Notes under the pieces: model-generated
The model's input: the letters and a program-made list of their open reading frames with translations, nothing else
Database searches by the model: none
What the model was told of the DNA's origin: nothing
Translations under genes and position numbers: made by a program
Assembly: GCF_000519325.1 (NCBI RefSeq)
Contig: NZ_KI912613.1
Span: 2,145,261-2,209,260, forward strand
Direction: 5' to 3'
DNA length: 64,000 nt
From: Patulibacter minatonensis DSM 18081
Lineage (GTDB): Bacteria; Actinomycetota; Thermoleophilia; Solirubrobacterales; Solirubrobacteraceae
Part shown: piece by piece, positions 25,583 to 33,662 of the stretch
Position numbering within the stretch: position 1 is the first letter of the stretch
Layout: each line of letters opens with the position of its first letter

Positions 25583-26287
25583 ATGGCCGACGATCCGCTC
25601 CTTCCGCTCGCTCCCCGTCAGCTCCGGGTACTCGGGGCGGCGATCGGCTCGTCCGTCGCCGCGTACCGCCCGAAGGCCGGCTCCGACCGCCTGCCGCGCG
25701 TCCCCGAGCAGGTGCTCGTGGCGCTCGTCGGCGAGCTGCGGGCCGAGCTCGACCCCCAGCGCTCGTCGCCGGGGCGCGTCCACGCCCACGCCCGCGTGGC
25801 GACCCGGGCGGCGGTGCCCGGGGCGTTCGGTGCCCCGGGCCTGATCCCGACCGAGGTCGTGGGGCTCGTCGAGCAGGCCCGCGCCGGGGTGGCGGCGGCG
25901 GTCGACCGCGCACCGCACCGCTCCGACGCCGCGATCGCCGGCGATCTGCTGATCGCCTGGGGGCTCCTGGACGACGCCGCCCAGGCGGACGCGATCGCCG
26001 ACGGCAGCAGCGAGCGGTCGCTGCTGGACGCCCTCGTCGTGCGGGGCGGCCAGCTGCTCCGCGACGCCGTGCCGGAGCGGTGGACGCCGTGGTCGACCCT
26101 CCGGCTGCTCTGGCGGATGCGGCAGCTGCCGGGGCTCCGTCAGCGGTTCTCGGCCAAGGGCCTCCGGTCGCGCGGGCTGCGGGCGATCCCGGTCCTCGGC
26201 GCCGTGCCGTCGGCGGTCGGCTCGTGGCGCGAGATGACCGCGTTCCAGCACCGGCTCTCGACGCACCACCGAGCGATCGGCCTCTGA
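25583..26287 (+). CDS. hypothetical protein
   Basis: 234-residue soluble, mostly helical protein that I cannot place. Conspicuous segments: 'LRVLGAAIGSSVAAYRPKAG', 'RVHAHARVATRAAVPGAFGA', 'PTEVVGLVEQARAGVAAAVD' and a basic C-terminus (FSAKGLRSRGLRAIPVLGAV). Start: ATG at 25583, 8 nt after TAGGCT (25569-25574); this hexamer includes the stop codon of the VTT gene, so the gene may have its own promoter within the end of its neighbour. It converges on the GH2 gene. Confidence 0.7.
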   Translation: MADDPLLPLAPRQLRVLGAAIGSSVAAYRPKAGSDRLPRVPEQVLVALVGELRAELDPQRSSPGRVHAHARVATRAAVPGAFGAPGLIPTEVVGLVEQARAGVAAAVDRAPHRSDAAIAGDLLIAWGLLDDAAQADAIADGSSERSLLDALVVRGGQLLRDAVPERWTPWSTLRLLWRMRQLPGLRQRFSAKGLRSRGLRAIPVLGAVPSAVGSWREMTAFQHRLSTHHRAIGL

Positions 26288-26290
26288 GGG

Positions 26291-26326
26291 CGACCGGGGG
26301 CTGCGGCGCCCGCCCCGCCCCGGTCG
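26291..26326. terminator. hairpin between convergent genes
   Basis: CGACCGGGG (26291-26299) / CCCCGGTCG (26318-26326): 9-bp perfect stem, 18-nt loop, three nt after the plus-strand stop and ten nt from the minus-strand stop. Position suits a bidirectional terminator; no T-run. Confidence 0.5.
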
Positions 26327-26336
26327 GCGGCGGGGC

Positions 26337-28295
26337 TCAGCGCCCGTACTTGGAGCGGACGGGCGCCCCGACGGCCCAGGTGCTGCCGTCGAGCCGGTTG
26401 CGCGCCGAGTACCAGACCGGCTTGGGCTTGCCGTAGTAGGTCAGGAGGCCCTTGCGGTGGATGCCGTCCTTCTTGGCGAACTTCGACGGCGTGCCGCCCG
26501 TCCAGCCCGGCTTGATCCCGAACTCGCGGACGGTCCAGTAGAGCGCCCCCGACAGGTCCTTGCGCGAGTCGATGACGTTCATGATCCGGTTGAAGTACAC
26601 GTTCTGGAACTGCAGCGTGCCCTTCTTCGTCCTCGCGCCGTTGCGGACGCCCTCGGCCCCCATCTCGGTGATGGCCATCGCGGCGGCGGGGTACTGCTTG
26701 CGGATCCGCGTCAGGAACGGCGCGAAGTCCTTGAAGCGTCCGGTGGAGTGCCCGGGGCGCCCGTCGTACCAGCCGAAGTACGTGTTCAGGCCGAGCACCG
26801 GGAACGCCCCGTACGCCTGCTGCGCCGGGTAGCCCGGGTAGTTGACGAGGTCGATCGCCGCGGGCACGGTCGGGTCGAGGGCCTGCGTGTCCGACCGGGC
26901 CTTCGCGAGGTAGTCGACGGCGCCCTGGTGCTTGTCGATGACCGGGGAGAGCTCGTTGGCGACGGAGTGCACGATCACCGACGGGTGGTTCCGGCTGGCG
27001 ATCACCGCGCGCTGGTTCGACCGCAGGGCGCGCTCGCGCAGGCCCGGGTCGTCGAGGCGGGTGGTGCTCTGGTAGATCGGCGCCTGCGACCAGACCATGA
27101 TGCCGGCGCGGTCCAGCGCCGAGAGGAGGCGCTCGTCCAGCGTGTAGTGGGCGCGCGTGACGTTGGCCTTGACGTCCTCGAGGTCCTGCACGATGCGCTG
27201 GACGTCGGCGTCGCTGAGGCCCGCGCCGCGGCCGGGGAGGTCCTCCTGGATCGACCCGCCGCGGAGTCGCAGCTCGCGCCCGTTGAGCTGGAGTCGCGAC
27301 CCGACCGCCGTGACGGAGCGGAAGCCGATGCGGCGCACGATCCGCTGCTCGATCGACGTGCCGGAGACGAGCTCGATCGTCGCGGTGTAGAGCACCGGCG
27401 AGGACGGCGACCAGAGCCGCGCGCGGGGCGCGGGCACGTCGACGGAGACGCTGCGCTGCGCCCCGCCGCCGACCGTGCCGAGGTCGCGGTCGTCGGCCGC
27501 CAGCTGCTGGCCCTTGTCGTCGGTGAGCGTGACGCGGGCGCGCAGCGGCAGGGCCGCACCGGTGCGGTTCTGCACGTCGGCGCGGACCCGCACCGAGCGG
27601 TCGCAGACGTCCGGGCCCGTGCACGTGGCGGCGCCCTGGACGGCCGGGTCGACCGTGTTCAGGTGCGCGCGCGGGACGAGGGTGACGGGTCGGACGATGC
27701 CCGTCCAGTTCCACCAGCCCTCCGACAGCGGGCTGGGCCGGCGGCCGTCGACGCGGACCACCACCGTGACCGTCCTGCCCGCGCTGTCCTGCGGCAGCTC
27801 GACCTCGAACGGCGAGTACGGGTCGTCGTTCTGCACGAGCTCGCGGCCGTCGAGGTAGACCGACGCGATGCGGCGGACGCCCTCGAAGCGCAGCGCCCAG
27901 GTCGATCCCGCGTCGGCGGCGGGGACCTGGAGCTGCCGCTTGTACCACCAGACCGAGCCCGCGTAGCTGGCGGGGGTCGGCTGCGGCTGCGTGACGTCGG
28001 GGATCGCGACGGCCGTCCACCCGGCGCCGGCACCGCTGGGTCGCGCGGCGGCGACCCCGTCGTCGGCGGGGTCCTGCACGCGGCTCCACCCCGACGCCAG
28101 CGACTGCGCGTCGGGCGGGACGCGGCCACCCGCCGGCCCGGTGACCGGGGCCAGCAGGTCGCCGAGCGGGTTGCCCGTCGACCCGGCGGCGCCGTTCGCC
28201 GATCCGGCCCGCAGCGCGAGCAGCGCCAGCAGCACCAGGACCCCGAACGTGGCGGTCGCGATGAGGAGTCGGCGCGCGGCGGGAACGCGCCGCAT
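26337..28295 (-). CDS. glycoside hydrolase family 2 protein (beta-galactosidase/glucuronidase-like), membrane-anchored
   Basis: 652-residue GH2 enzyme with an N-terminal signal anchor (LLIATATFGVLVLLALLALR), so it acts outside the membrane. Domain order: jelly-roll sugar-binding domain (~95-205: 'WYKRQLQVPA', 'RFEGVRRIASVYLDG', 'GWWNWTGIVRPVTL'), Ig-like domain (~235-325), TIM barrel from 'LNGRELRLRGGSIQEDLPGR'. Catalytic acid/base Glu-448 in 'NHPSVIVHSVANE' and nucleophile Glu-544 in 'AMAITEMGAEG'. Start: ATG at 28293-28295; a second ATG 36 nt upstream is possible. Substrate not predictable; no sugar transporter adjoins. It lies 146 nt downstream of the binding-lipoprotein gene on the same strand. 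Confidence 0.88.
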   Translation of the reverse strand: MRRVPAARRLLIATATFGVLVLLALLALRAGSANGAAGSTGNPLGDLLAPVTGPAGGRVPPDAQSLASGWSRVQDPADDGVAAARPSGAGAGWTAVAIPDVTQPQPTPASYAGSVWWYKRQLQVPAADAGSTWALRFEGVRRIASVYLDGRELVQNDDPYSPFEVELPQDSAGRTVTVVVRVDGRRPSPLSEGWWNWTGIVRPVTLVPRAHLNTVDPAVQGAATCTGPDVCDRSVRVRADVQNRTGAALPLRARVTLTDDKGQQLAADDRDLGTVGGGAQRSVSVDVPAPRARLWSPSSPVLYTATIELVSGTSIEQRIVRRIGFRSVTAVGSRLQLNGRELRLRGGSIQEDLPGRGAGLSDADVQRIVQDLEDVKANVTRAHYTLDERLLSALDRAGIMVWSQAPIYQSTTRLDDPGLRERALRSNQRAVIASRNHPSVIVHSVANELSPVIDKHQGAVDYLAKARSDTQALDPTVPAAIDLVNYPGYPAQQAYGAFPVLGLNTYFGWYDGRPGHSTGRFKDFAPFLTRIRKQYPAAAMAITEMGAEGVRNGARTKKGTLQFQNVYFNRIMNVIDSRKDLSGALYWTVREFGIKPGWTGGTPSKFAKKDGIHRKGLLTYYGKPKPVWYSARNRLDGSTWAVGAPVRSKYGR

Positions 28296-28441
28296 CGGTG
28301 GGCCTGATGAAGGGACGATGCCCACGATCATGCCGGATGCGGCACCCGCGCGACGCCGATCGTCCGTCCCGGGGCCCGGAGGGCCGCGCGGACGGACCCG
28401 CGCAGCGGCTCCGGCCCCGCGGGAGGGTGGGGCCGACCGGC

Positions 28442-29473
28442 CTACTGCGCCGGCGGGACCTTCGTCGCGGGGTCGCCGTCGACCGCGGCGACGAGCTGCG
28501 GCACGACCTGCTTCAACAGGTACGGCCGGCTCAGCGGGCTGTTGTAGCCCAGGGCGCCGGCGAACGCGTCGGTGGCCTTCACGTTGATGACGCGGCCCTC
28601 CTTCACGGCCTTCAGCCGCTGGTAGAGCGGGTCGTCGAGGATGCCCTTCTCGTCGTCCGAGATCAGCACGAGGACGTCCTGGTCGAGGACGTCGAGCCGC
28701 TCGCGACTGATGTTGTCCTCCTGGTAGTCCTTGCCGTTGACCTTCGGCGTGACGAAGCCGAGGTCGGTGAAGAACTGCTGGCGCAGGTCGTCGTCTCCGA
28801 GGTTGAAGAGCGTGCCGCCGGACTCGAACGCCACGGTCAGCTTCCTGCCCGCGAACTCCGGGTGGGCCTTCTTCGCGTCGTCGAACTGCCGGTCGACGTC
28901 CGCGACGACCTCCTTCGCCCTCGTCTCGCGCCCGAGCGCCTTCCCCGTGTCGAGCAGCTGGCGGTCCCACGGGACGGCACCCTCGCCGAAGTCCTTCGTC
29001 TGCGCGATCGTCGGGGCGATCCCGCTGAGCTTGCCGTACATGCCCTTGTCGATGAACGAGTAGATCCCGAGGATCACGTCGGGCCGGGCCGCGGCGAGCT
29101 TCTCGATGTCGATGTCCGTCGAGCCGATGTACTGCGGCGTCGGGTCGCTGTCCGCTCCGGGCGCCCACGGACGGGTCTTGAACGGGAAGTCGCCGATGAA
29201 CTCGCGGACGGCGACCGGCTTGACGCCGAGGGCCAGCGCGAAGTCCTGCTCGTTGAAGCCGGCCGTCGCGACGCGCTCCGGGGCGGCCTTCACGGTCGTC
29301 GTGCCGAACGTGTGGGTGATCGTCACCGGGAAGGGGCCCGGCGCGTCGGCGGAGGCCGTCGTCCCGGCGGTGGTCCCGGCGCCGCCGGCGGTCGTCGAGG
29401 CGTCGTCGTCGGAGCCGCAGGCCGCGAGGGTGAGCGCGGACAGCACGGCCGCGACTGCGTGGGAAAAGCGCAT
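28442..29473 (-). CDS. siderophore-type iron ABC transporter substrate-binding lipoprotein
   Basis: 343-residue binding protein of the FepB/FhuD (PeriBP_2, cluster A/8) type. Lipobox L-A-A-C at residues ~16-19 followed by a Thr/Ala/Gly-rich linker; body starts 'VTITHTFGTTTVKAAPERV', then 'TAGFNEQDFALALGVKPVAV', 'KLAAARPDVILGIYSFI', and the last lobe 'LVLISDDEKGILDDPLYQRL' and 'VINVKATDAFAGALGYNSPL'. It would capture ferric siderophores outside the membrane. No permease or ATPase gene is adjacent, so this is an orphan component. ATG at 29471-29473 follows TAGGGT (29480-29485) by 6 nt; the TTAGG-like bases there belong to this -10 rather than to a clear IdeR box. Confidence 0.9.
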   Translation of the reverse strand: MRFSHAVAAVLSALTLAACGSDDDASTTAGGAGTTAGTTASADAPGPFPVTITHTFGTTTVKAAPERVATAGFNEQDFALALGVKPVAVREFIGDFPFKTRPWAPGADSDPTPQYIGSTDIDIEKLAAARPDVILGIYSFIDKGMYGKLSGIAPTIAQTKDFGEGAVPWDRQLLDTGKALGRETRAKEVVADVDRQFDDAKKAHPEFAGRKLTVAFESGGTLFNLGDDDLRQQFFTDLGFVTPKVNGKDYQEDNISRERLDVLDQDVLVLISDDEKGILDDPLYQRLKAVKEGRVINVKATDAFAGALGYNSPLSRPYLLKQVVPQLVAAVDGDPATKVPPAQ

Positions 29474-29725
29474 CAGGTGACCCTAACAGTGACGCGCTCC
29501 GGGTGGCGCGTCGCCGCTCGTCGGGCGCTCGGTCGCCGAGCCGGACCCCGGCGCGGACCGGCCGCGCACGGAGGTCGCGACGGCGGGGCGCCGGGCCATC
29601 GGCAGCGGGTGTCCAGGCCGCACGACCGGACCCGACCCCGTTCCTGCCGGGGCGGGGCGGGCCGGATGCGACACTCGCCCCACGGGCCGGCGCTCCGCCG
29701 GCCACCCACCCAGACGGAGGACCCC

Positions 29726-30484
29726 ATGGCTGACGACCGGACCGTGAAGAACGCGCAGCGCCTGAAGGAGCTGCACGGCGGCGGAGGGACGCTGGTCCTG
29801 CCGACCGTGTGGGACGTCTGGTCGGCGAAGGTCGCCGTCGACGCCGGCTTCGACGCGCTCACGATCGGCAGCCACCCGCTGGCCGACTCGCGCGGCGCGA
29901 AGGACAACGAGGGTCAGACGCTCGACGAGGTCCTGACGGCCGTCCGGCCGATCATCGCGGCCGTCGACGTGCCGATCTCCGTCGACCTCGAGGCCGGCTA
30001 CGGCGCCGACCCGAAGGACCTGATCGCCGGGCTGATCGACGTCGGCGGCGCGGGCCTGAACCTCGAGGACACCGTGCACTCCGAGGGCGGGCGCGTCCGC
30101 ACGACGGAGGAGCACGCCGCGTACATCGGCGGCCTGCGGGCGGCGGCGGACGACGCCGGCGTGCCGATCGTCGTCAACGGCCGCACGGACCTCTTCGCGC
30201 ACGCCGAGGACCCCAAGTCGGTGCTGGACGAGGCGATCGAGCGGCTGAAGGCCCTCGTGGCCGCGGGGGCCGACACGGTCTACCCCGTGAAGATCCACGA
30301 CGACGACGAGCTGATCTCCGCCGTCGTGCAGGCCATCGACGTGCCGGTGAACATCACGGCGTTCCCCGGGAAGTCCTCGCTGGAGCACCTGAAGGGGCTC
30401 GGCGTCGGCCGCGTCTCGTACGGCCCGCTGCTCCAGCTCGCGCTCACCGAGCACACGCAGGAGCTGCTGGCGCGCTGGAAGTAG
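29726..30484 (+). CDS. isocitrate lyase/PEP mutase superfamily protein
   Basis: 252-residue TIM-barrel protein of the PEP mutase/isocitrate lyase superfamily (group that includes methylisocitrate lyase, oxaloacetate decarboxylase and carboxyPEP mutase). Recognisable: 'LVLPTVWDVWSAKVAVDAGF', 'DALTIGSHPLADSRGAKD', metal-binding 'VDVPISVDLEAGYGADP', 'GAGLNLEDTVHSEGG' and 'GVPIVVNGRTDLFA'. The isocitrate lyase KKCGH motif is absent (the loop reads K-D-N-E-G-Q-T), so it is not a glyoxylate-cycle lyase. Exact reaction uncertain. ATG at 29726 has GGAGG 5 nt upstream. Confidence 0.88.
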   Translation: MADDRTVKNAQRLKELHGGGGTLVLPTVWDVWSAKVAVDAGFDALTIGSHPLADSRGAKDNEGQTLDEVLTAVRPIIAAVDVPISVDLEAGYGADPKDLIAGLIDVGGAGLNLEDTVHSEGGRVRTTEEHAAYIGGLRAAADDAGVPIVVNGRTDLFAHAEDPKSVLDEAIERLKALVAAGADTVYPVKIHDDDELISAVVQAIDVPVNITAFPGKSSLEHLKGLGVGRVSYGPLLQLALTEHTQELLARWK

Positions 30485-30533
30485 GGGTGCGGGGCCCGCC
30501 CCGAGCGCCTCGGGTGGGGAGCGCGCCGGACCT

Positions 30534-30556
30534 CGGCGGGCTCGTGGCACCCGCCG
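30534..30556. terminator. hairpin between convergent genes
   Basis: CGGCGGG (30534-30540), 9-nt loop, CCCGCCG (30550-30556), seven nt from the stop of the minus-strand YunG-like gene and ~50 nt after the plus-strand gene. Stem only, no T-run. Confidence 0.45.
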
Positions 30557-30562
30557 GCGGAG

Positions 30563-31054
30563 TCAGTGCCAGTGGCCCTCGGCGGACGGCCCGACGTCGG
30601 TCTCGTCGTCCGCGCCGACGGCCGCCGCGTCCTGGGCGATCGGGTTCGGCGGCAGGTCGATCTCGACGCCGAGGATCGTGCCGACGCGGCCCGCCAGCAG
30701 GTGCGCGCGCTGGGGGTCGCCGTCGATCACGGGCTCGGTGACGATCTCCGGCCCGAGACCCTCGCCGTCGAGGAACTGGTCGAACGAGAAGTCGACCTGC
30801 TCGCCGGAGGGGAGGACGTTCCAGGCGTGGCCGTCGGGGGTGCGCTCGCCGTCGCGGTCGAGCACGGTGGCGATCACGATGTCGCCGCCGTAGAGGGCCC
30901 GGATGACGAGGGCCGAGACGGCGCACTGGCCGAGCGCGGGGTTCTCGGGCGACCAGCTGTGCGGATCGTCGGAGGTCTCCATCGACCAGGACGCGCGGAG
31001 CGCCTGCTCGACGTCGGCGAGGGCCGGGAGCGCGTTCGTGGGGGAGGGAGCCAT
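30563..31054 (-). CDS. YunG-family protein
   Basis: 163-residue protein matching the pattern of Bacillus YunG-type proteins: 'ALRASWSMETSDDPHSWSPE', 'NPALGQCAVSALVIRALYGG', then a His in 'DGHAWNVLPSG' and Asp in 'QVDFSFDQF'. Cys, His and Asp in that order and spacing suggest a papain/transglutaminase-like triad; the family's activity is unknown to me. Acidic C-terminal tail. Start: ATG at 31052-31054; the in-frame extension to 31210 is arginine-rich and unlikely. It is divergent from the acyl-CoA dehydrogenase pair. Confidence 0.72.
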   Translation of the reverse strand: MAPSPTNALPALADVEQALRASWSMETSDDPHSWSPENPALGQCAVSALVIRALYGGDIVIATVLDRDGERTPDGHAWNVLPSGEQVDFSFDQFLDGEGLGPEIVTEPVIDGDPQRAHLLAGRVGTILGVEIDLPPNPIAQDAAAVGADDETDVGPSAEGHWH

Positions 31055-31233
31055 AACGGCATGGTCACACGGACGACGGGTACGGCGTGTGCGCACGGCA
31101 CACGGGGGCGACGGCCGGGCCCCGCCCTCCGACCCAGGTCGTAGCCTGGGGGCGACCCGGTCGGCGCCCCTGCGCCGCCCGGCCGGCGCGGGGCGACCCT
31201 CCCGGAGCACGCACCACCCACCGAGGAGCAGCC

Positions 31234-32418
31234 GTGGACCTGACCTTCACCCCCGAGCAGCTGGCCTTCCGGGACGAGCTGCGGGCCTGGCTGGCCGAGC
31301 ACGGACCGGCCGGGTCGCTGGGCGAGGAGCCGGACGACGAGGACGAGTCCTGGGAGTGGCGCCGCGAGTGGCAGCGCACGCTCTCCGAGGGCGGCTGGGC
31401 CGGCGTCCACTGGCCGAAGGAGGTCGGCGGTCGCGGTGCGTCCCTGACCGAGACGGCGATCTTCTTCGAGGAGCTCGGGCGCTCCGGCTCGCCGCTGCCC
31501 GCCGACGTCCTCGGGATCCTGCTCGCGGGCCCGACGCTGATGTCGTGGGGCGACGACGCGCAGCAGGAGCGCCTGCTGCCGACGATCCTCTCCGCCGACG
31601 AGACCTGGTGCCAGGGGTTCTCCGAGCCCGACGCCGGCTCGGACTTCGCCGCCGTCAAGACGCGCGCGGTGAAGGCGGACCCGGACGACCCGGACTCCGA
31701 CTGGCTGATCACCGGCCAGAAGGTGTGGACCTCCGGGGCGCAGTACGCGAAGTGGTGCATGCTCGTCGCGCGGACGGGTGACGGTCGCGGAGGTCAGGAG
31801 CCCGGTGCCAAGAAGCACCAGGGCCTCACGTACTTCGTGCTCGACATGGAGCAGGAGGAGGTCGACGTCCGGCCGCTCGTGCAGATCACCGGCTCGCCGG
31901 AGTTCAACGAGCTGTTCCTCACCGACGCGCGGGTGCCGCAGTCGATGGTCGTCGGCGGGGTCGGCAACGGCTGGAAGGTCGCGCTGACCACCCTCATGAA
32001 CGAGCGCGCCGGTCTGGCGTTCTTCCTCCAGGTCCGGCTGCGGCAGGCGCTCGACCGCCTCGTCGCGGTCGCGCAGGAGAACGGGAGCTCGGAGGACCCG
32101 GTCATCAGCGACCGGCTCGCCGACCTGCACCTGCGCACCGAGGCGCTGCGGCTGATGGCCTGGAAGGGCCTGACGGCGATCGAGCAGTACGGCCAGCCGG
32201 GCCCCGAGGGCTCGCTGACGAAGTGGCTGTGGAGCGAGACGAACCAGCTGCTCGTGCAGCTCGCGGTCGACGTCGTCGGCGCGGAGGCGCTGACCGCCGA
32301 CTCCCGGTGGGGCTACGAGCTGCTGCGTGCGCGCGGCAACTCGATCGAGGGCGGCACCACCGAGATCCAGAAGACCATCATCGCCGAGCGCGTGCTCGGC
32401 CTTCCCCGCGCGAGCTAG
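31234..32418 (+). CDS. acyl-CoA dehydrogenase, catalytic-type subunit
   Basis: 394-residue FAD-dependent acyl-CoA dehydrogenase. N-terminal 'LTFTPEQLAFRDELRAWLAE', FAD/substrate loop 'WCQGFSEPDAGSDFAAVKTR', 'DWLITGQKVWTSGAQYAKW' and the C-terminal 'GNSIEGGTTEIQKTIIAERV', in which Glu of I-E-G-G-T is in the position of the catalytic base of medium-chain enzymes. GTG start at 31234 with GAGGAG upstream; TAGCCT at 31142-31147 may be the -10 of an ~80-nt leader. A second, atypical ACAD gene follows after 9 nt; the two probably form a mixed complex. Confidence 0.92.
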   Translation: MDLTFTPEQLAFRDELRAWLAEHGPAGSLGEEPDDEDESWEWRREWQRTLSEGGWAGVHWPKEVGGRGASLTETAIFFEELGRSGSPLPADVLGILLAGPTLMSWGDDAQQERLLPTILSADETWCQGFSEPDAGSDFAAVKTRAVKADPDDPDSDWLITGQKVWTSGAQYAKWCMLVARTGDGRGGQEPGAKKHQGLTYFVLDMEQEEVDVRPLVQITGSPEFNELFLTDARVPQSMVVGGVGNGWKVALTTLMNERAGLAFFLQVRLRQALDRLVAVAQENGSSEDPVISDRLADLHLRTEALRLMAWKGLTAIEQYGQPGPEGSLTKWLWSETNQLLVQLAVDVVGAEALTADSRWGYELLRARGNSIEGGTTEIQKTIIAERVLGLPRAS

Positions 32419-32427
32419 GAGCCGGAC

Positions 32428-33582
32428 ATGCGATTCGACCTCTCCGAGGACCAGCAGGAGATCCAGCGCGCGGCCCGCGACCTGCTCGGCGGCCGGGCGA
32501 CGTTCGCGCAGCTGCGGACCGTCGTGGCAGAGAAGGACGCCGAGCCCACCGGCATGCCGGACCTCTCCCGCACGCCGGGCGAGGACGCCGCGCTGACCGC
32601 CGAGCTCGCGGAGCTCGGCTGGACCGGGATCGCGATCCCGGAGGAGCACGGCGGCCAGGGGCTCGGGCTCGTCGAGCTCTGCGCGATCACCGAGGAGCTC
32701 GGGTACGCCGTCGCGGCCGTCCCGTACCTCGGCACGGTCACGGCAGCGCTCGTCGTCCAGCACGAGGGCACCGAGGACCAGCGCGGCGACTGGCTCCCGC
32801 ACCTCGCGTCCGGGCAGCTGCGCGGCGCGACGACCTACACCGGCGACCGCGTCCCCGTGCCCGGCGCGACCGACGCGGCGCTGCTGCTCGTCGGCGACCC
32901 GCACGGTGGCCCGGCGGCGCTCTACGCCCCGGGTGCCGGCATCGCGGAGGACGCCGAGGCCGTCGACCCGACGCGCGGCCACGGCCGCATCCCGATCCCG
33001 GAGCTCGACCCGGAGGAGGAGCTCAACCCGCGCGGCGAGTGGCTCGGCGGCACGCCGACGCCGTCGGGTGCGGGCTTCGACCGCGCGGCGGTCGTCGTGG
33101 CCGCCGAGCTCGTCGGCGTGGTCCAGCGCGCGCTCGACATGACGGTCGCGTACGTGAAGGAGCGCAGGCAGTTCGGCGTGCCGGTCGGCTCGTTCCAGGC
33201 CGTGCAGCACGGCGCGGCGCAGATGCTCCGCGACGTCGCGATGGCCCGCGTCCTGACGTACAACGCCGCGTGGACCGCCGACGCGCTGTCCGCCGCGGAG
33301 GACGAGGGCGAACGTGCCCGCCTGGCGGCCGAGCTGCCGGTCGCCGCGGCGATGGCGAAGGCCGCGGCCTCCGACGCCGGGCGCACGGTGACGGCCGCCG
33401 CGGTCCAGCTCCACGGCGGCATCGGCTTCACGTGGGAGGCGGACGTCCACTGGCTGCTCAAGCGCGCGCAGGTCGACGCGGCGCTGCTCGGCGGTGCCGG
33501 GCACCACCGCCGACGGATCGCGACCCGCACGTCGTCGGTCCCGGTCCCCGAGCCGACGGCGGACGAGCCGGCGACCGACTGA
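32428..33582 (+). CDS. acyl-CoA dehydrogenase-like subunit lacking the catalytic Glu
   Basis: 384-residue ACAD-fold protein. N-terminal helices ('FDLSEDQQEIQRAARDLLGG', 'ELGWTGIAIPEEHGGQGLGL') and C-terminal helices ('YVKERRQFGVPVGSFQAVQH', 'VTAAAVQLHGGIGFTWEADV') are typical. The middle beta domain lacks the T-E-P-x-A-G-S-D loop, and the position of the catalytic Y-E-G-T reads L-L-G-G-A-G. That is the pattern of the non-catalytic partner in heteromeric ACADs such as the mycobacterial FadE28/FadE29-type complexes. ATG at 32428 has AGGAG 6 nt upstream; only 9 nt separate it from the catalytic-type gene. Substrate unknown. Confidence 0.9.
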   Translation: MRFDLSEDQQEIQRAARDLLGGRATFAQLRTVVAEKDAEPTGMPDLSRTPGEDAALTAELAELGWTGIAIPEEHGGQGLGLVELCAITEELGYAVAAVPYLGTVTAALVVQHEGTEDQRGDWLPHLASGQLRGATTYTGDRVPVPGATDAALLLVGDPHGGPAALYAPGAGIAEDAEAVDPTRGHGRIPIPELDPEEELNPRGEWLGGTPTPSGAGFDRAAVVVAAELVGVVQRALDMTVAYVKERRQFGVPVGSFQAVQHGAAQMLRDVAMARVLTYNAAWTADALSAAEDEGERARLAAELPVAAAMAKAAASDAGRTVTAAAVQLHGGIGFTWEADVHWLLKRAQVDAALLGGAGHHRRRIATRTSSVPVPEPTADEPATD

Positions 33583-33624
33583 CGGTCCGGTCCGCCCGCA
33601 CCCGGGGCCGGGAGCGCCGGACCG
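33583..33624. terminator. hairpin directly after the ACAD pair
   Basis: CGGTCCGG (33583-33590) / CCGGACCG (33617-33624): 8-bp stem beginning at the base after the stop codon, with a 26-nt GC-rich loop, between convergent genes. No T-run. Confidence 0.45.
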
Positions 33625-33662
33625 CGGGTGGTGCCGGTCCGTCCCGGGGCCGGATCCGGCGG

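Noticed and set aside
29473-29486. IdeR/DtxR-like iron box (TTAGGGTCACCTGA) at the start of the siderophore-binding lipoprotein gene
   Set aside because: The match is only a partial half-site pair shorter than the 19-bp consensus, and the same bases form the TAGGGT -10 placed 6 nt before the start codon.
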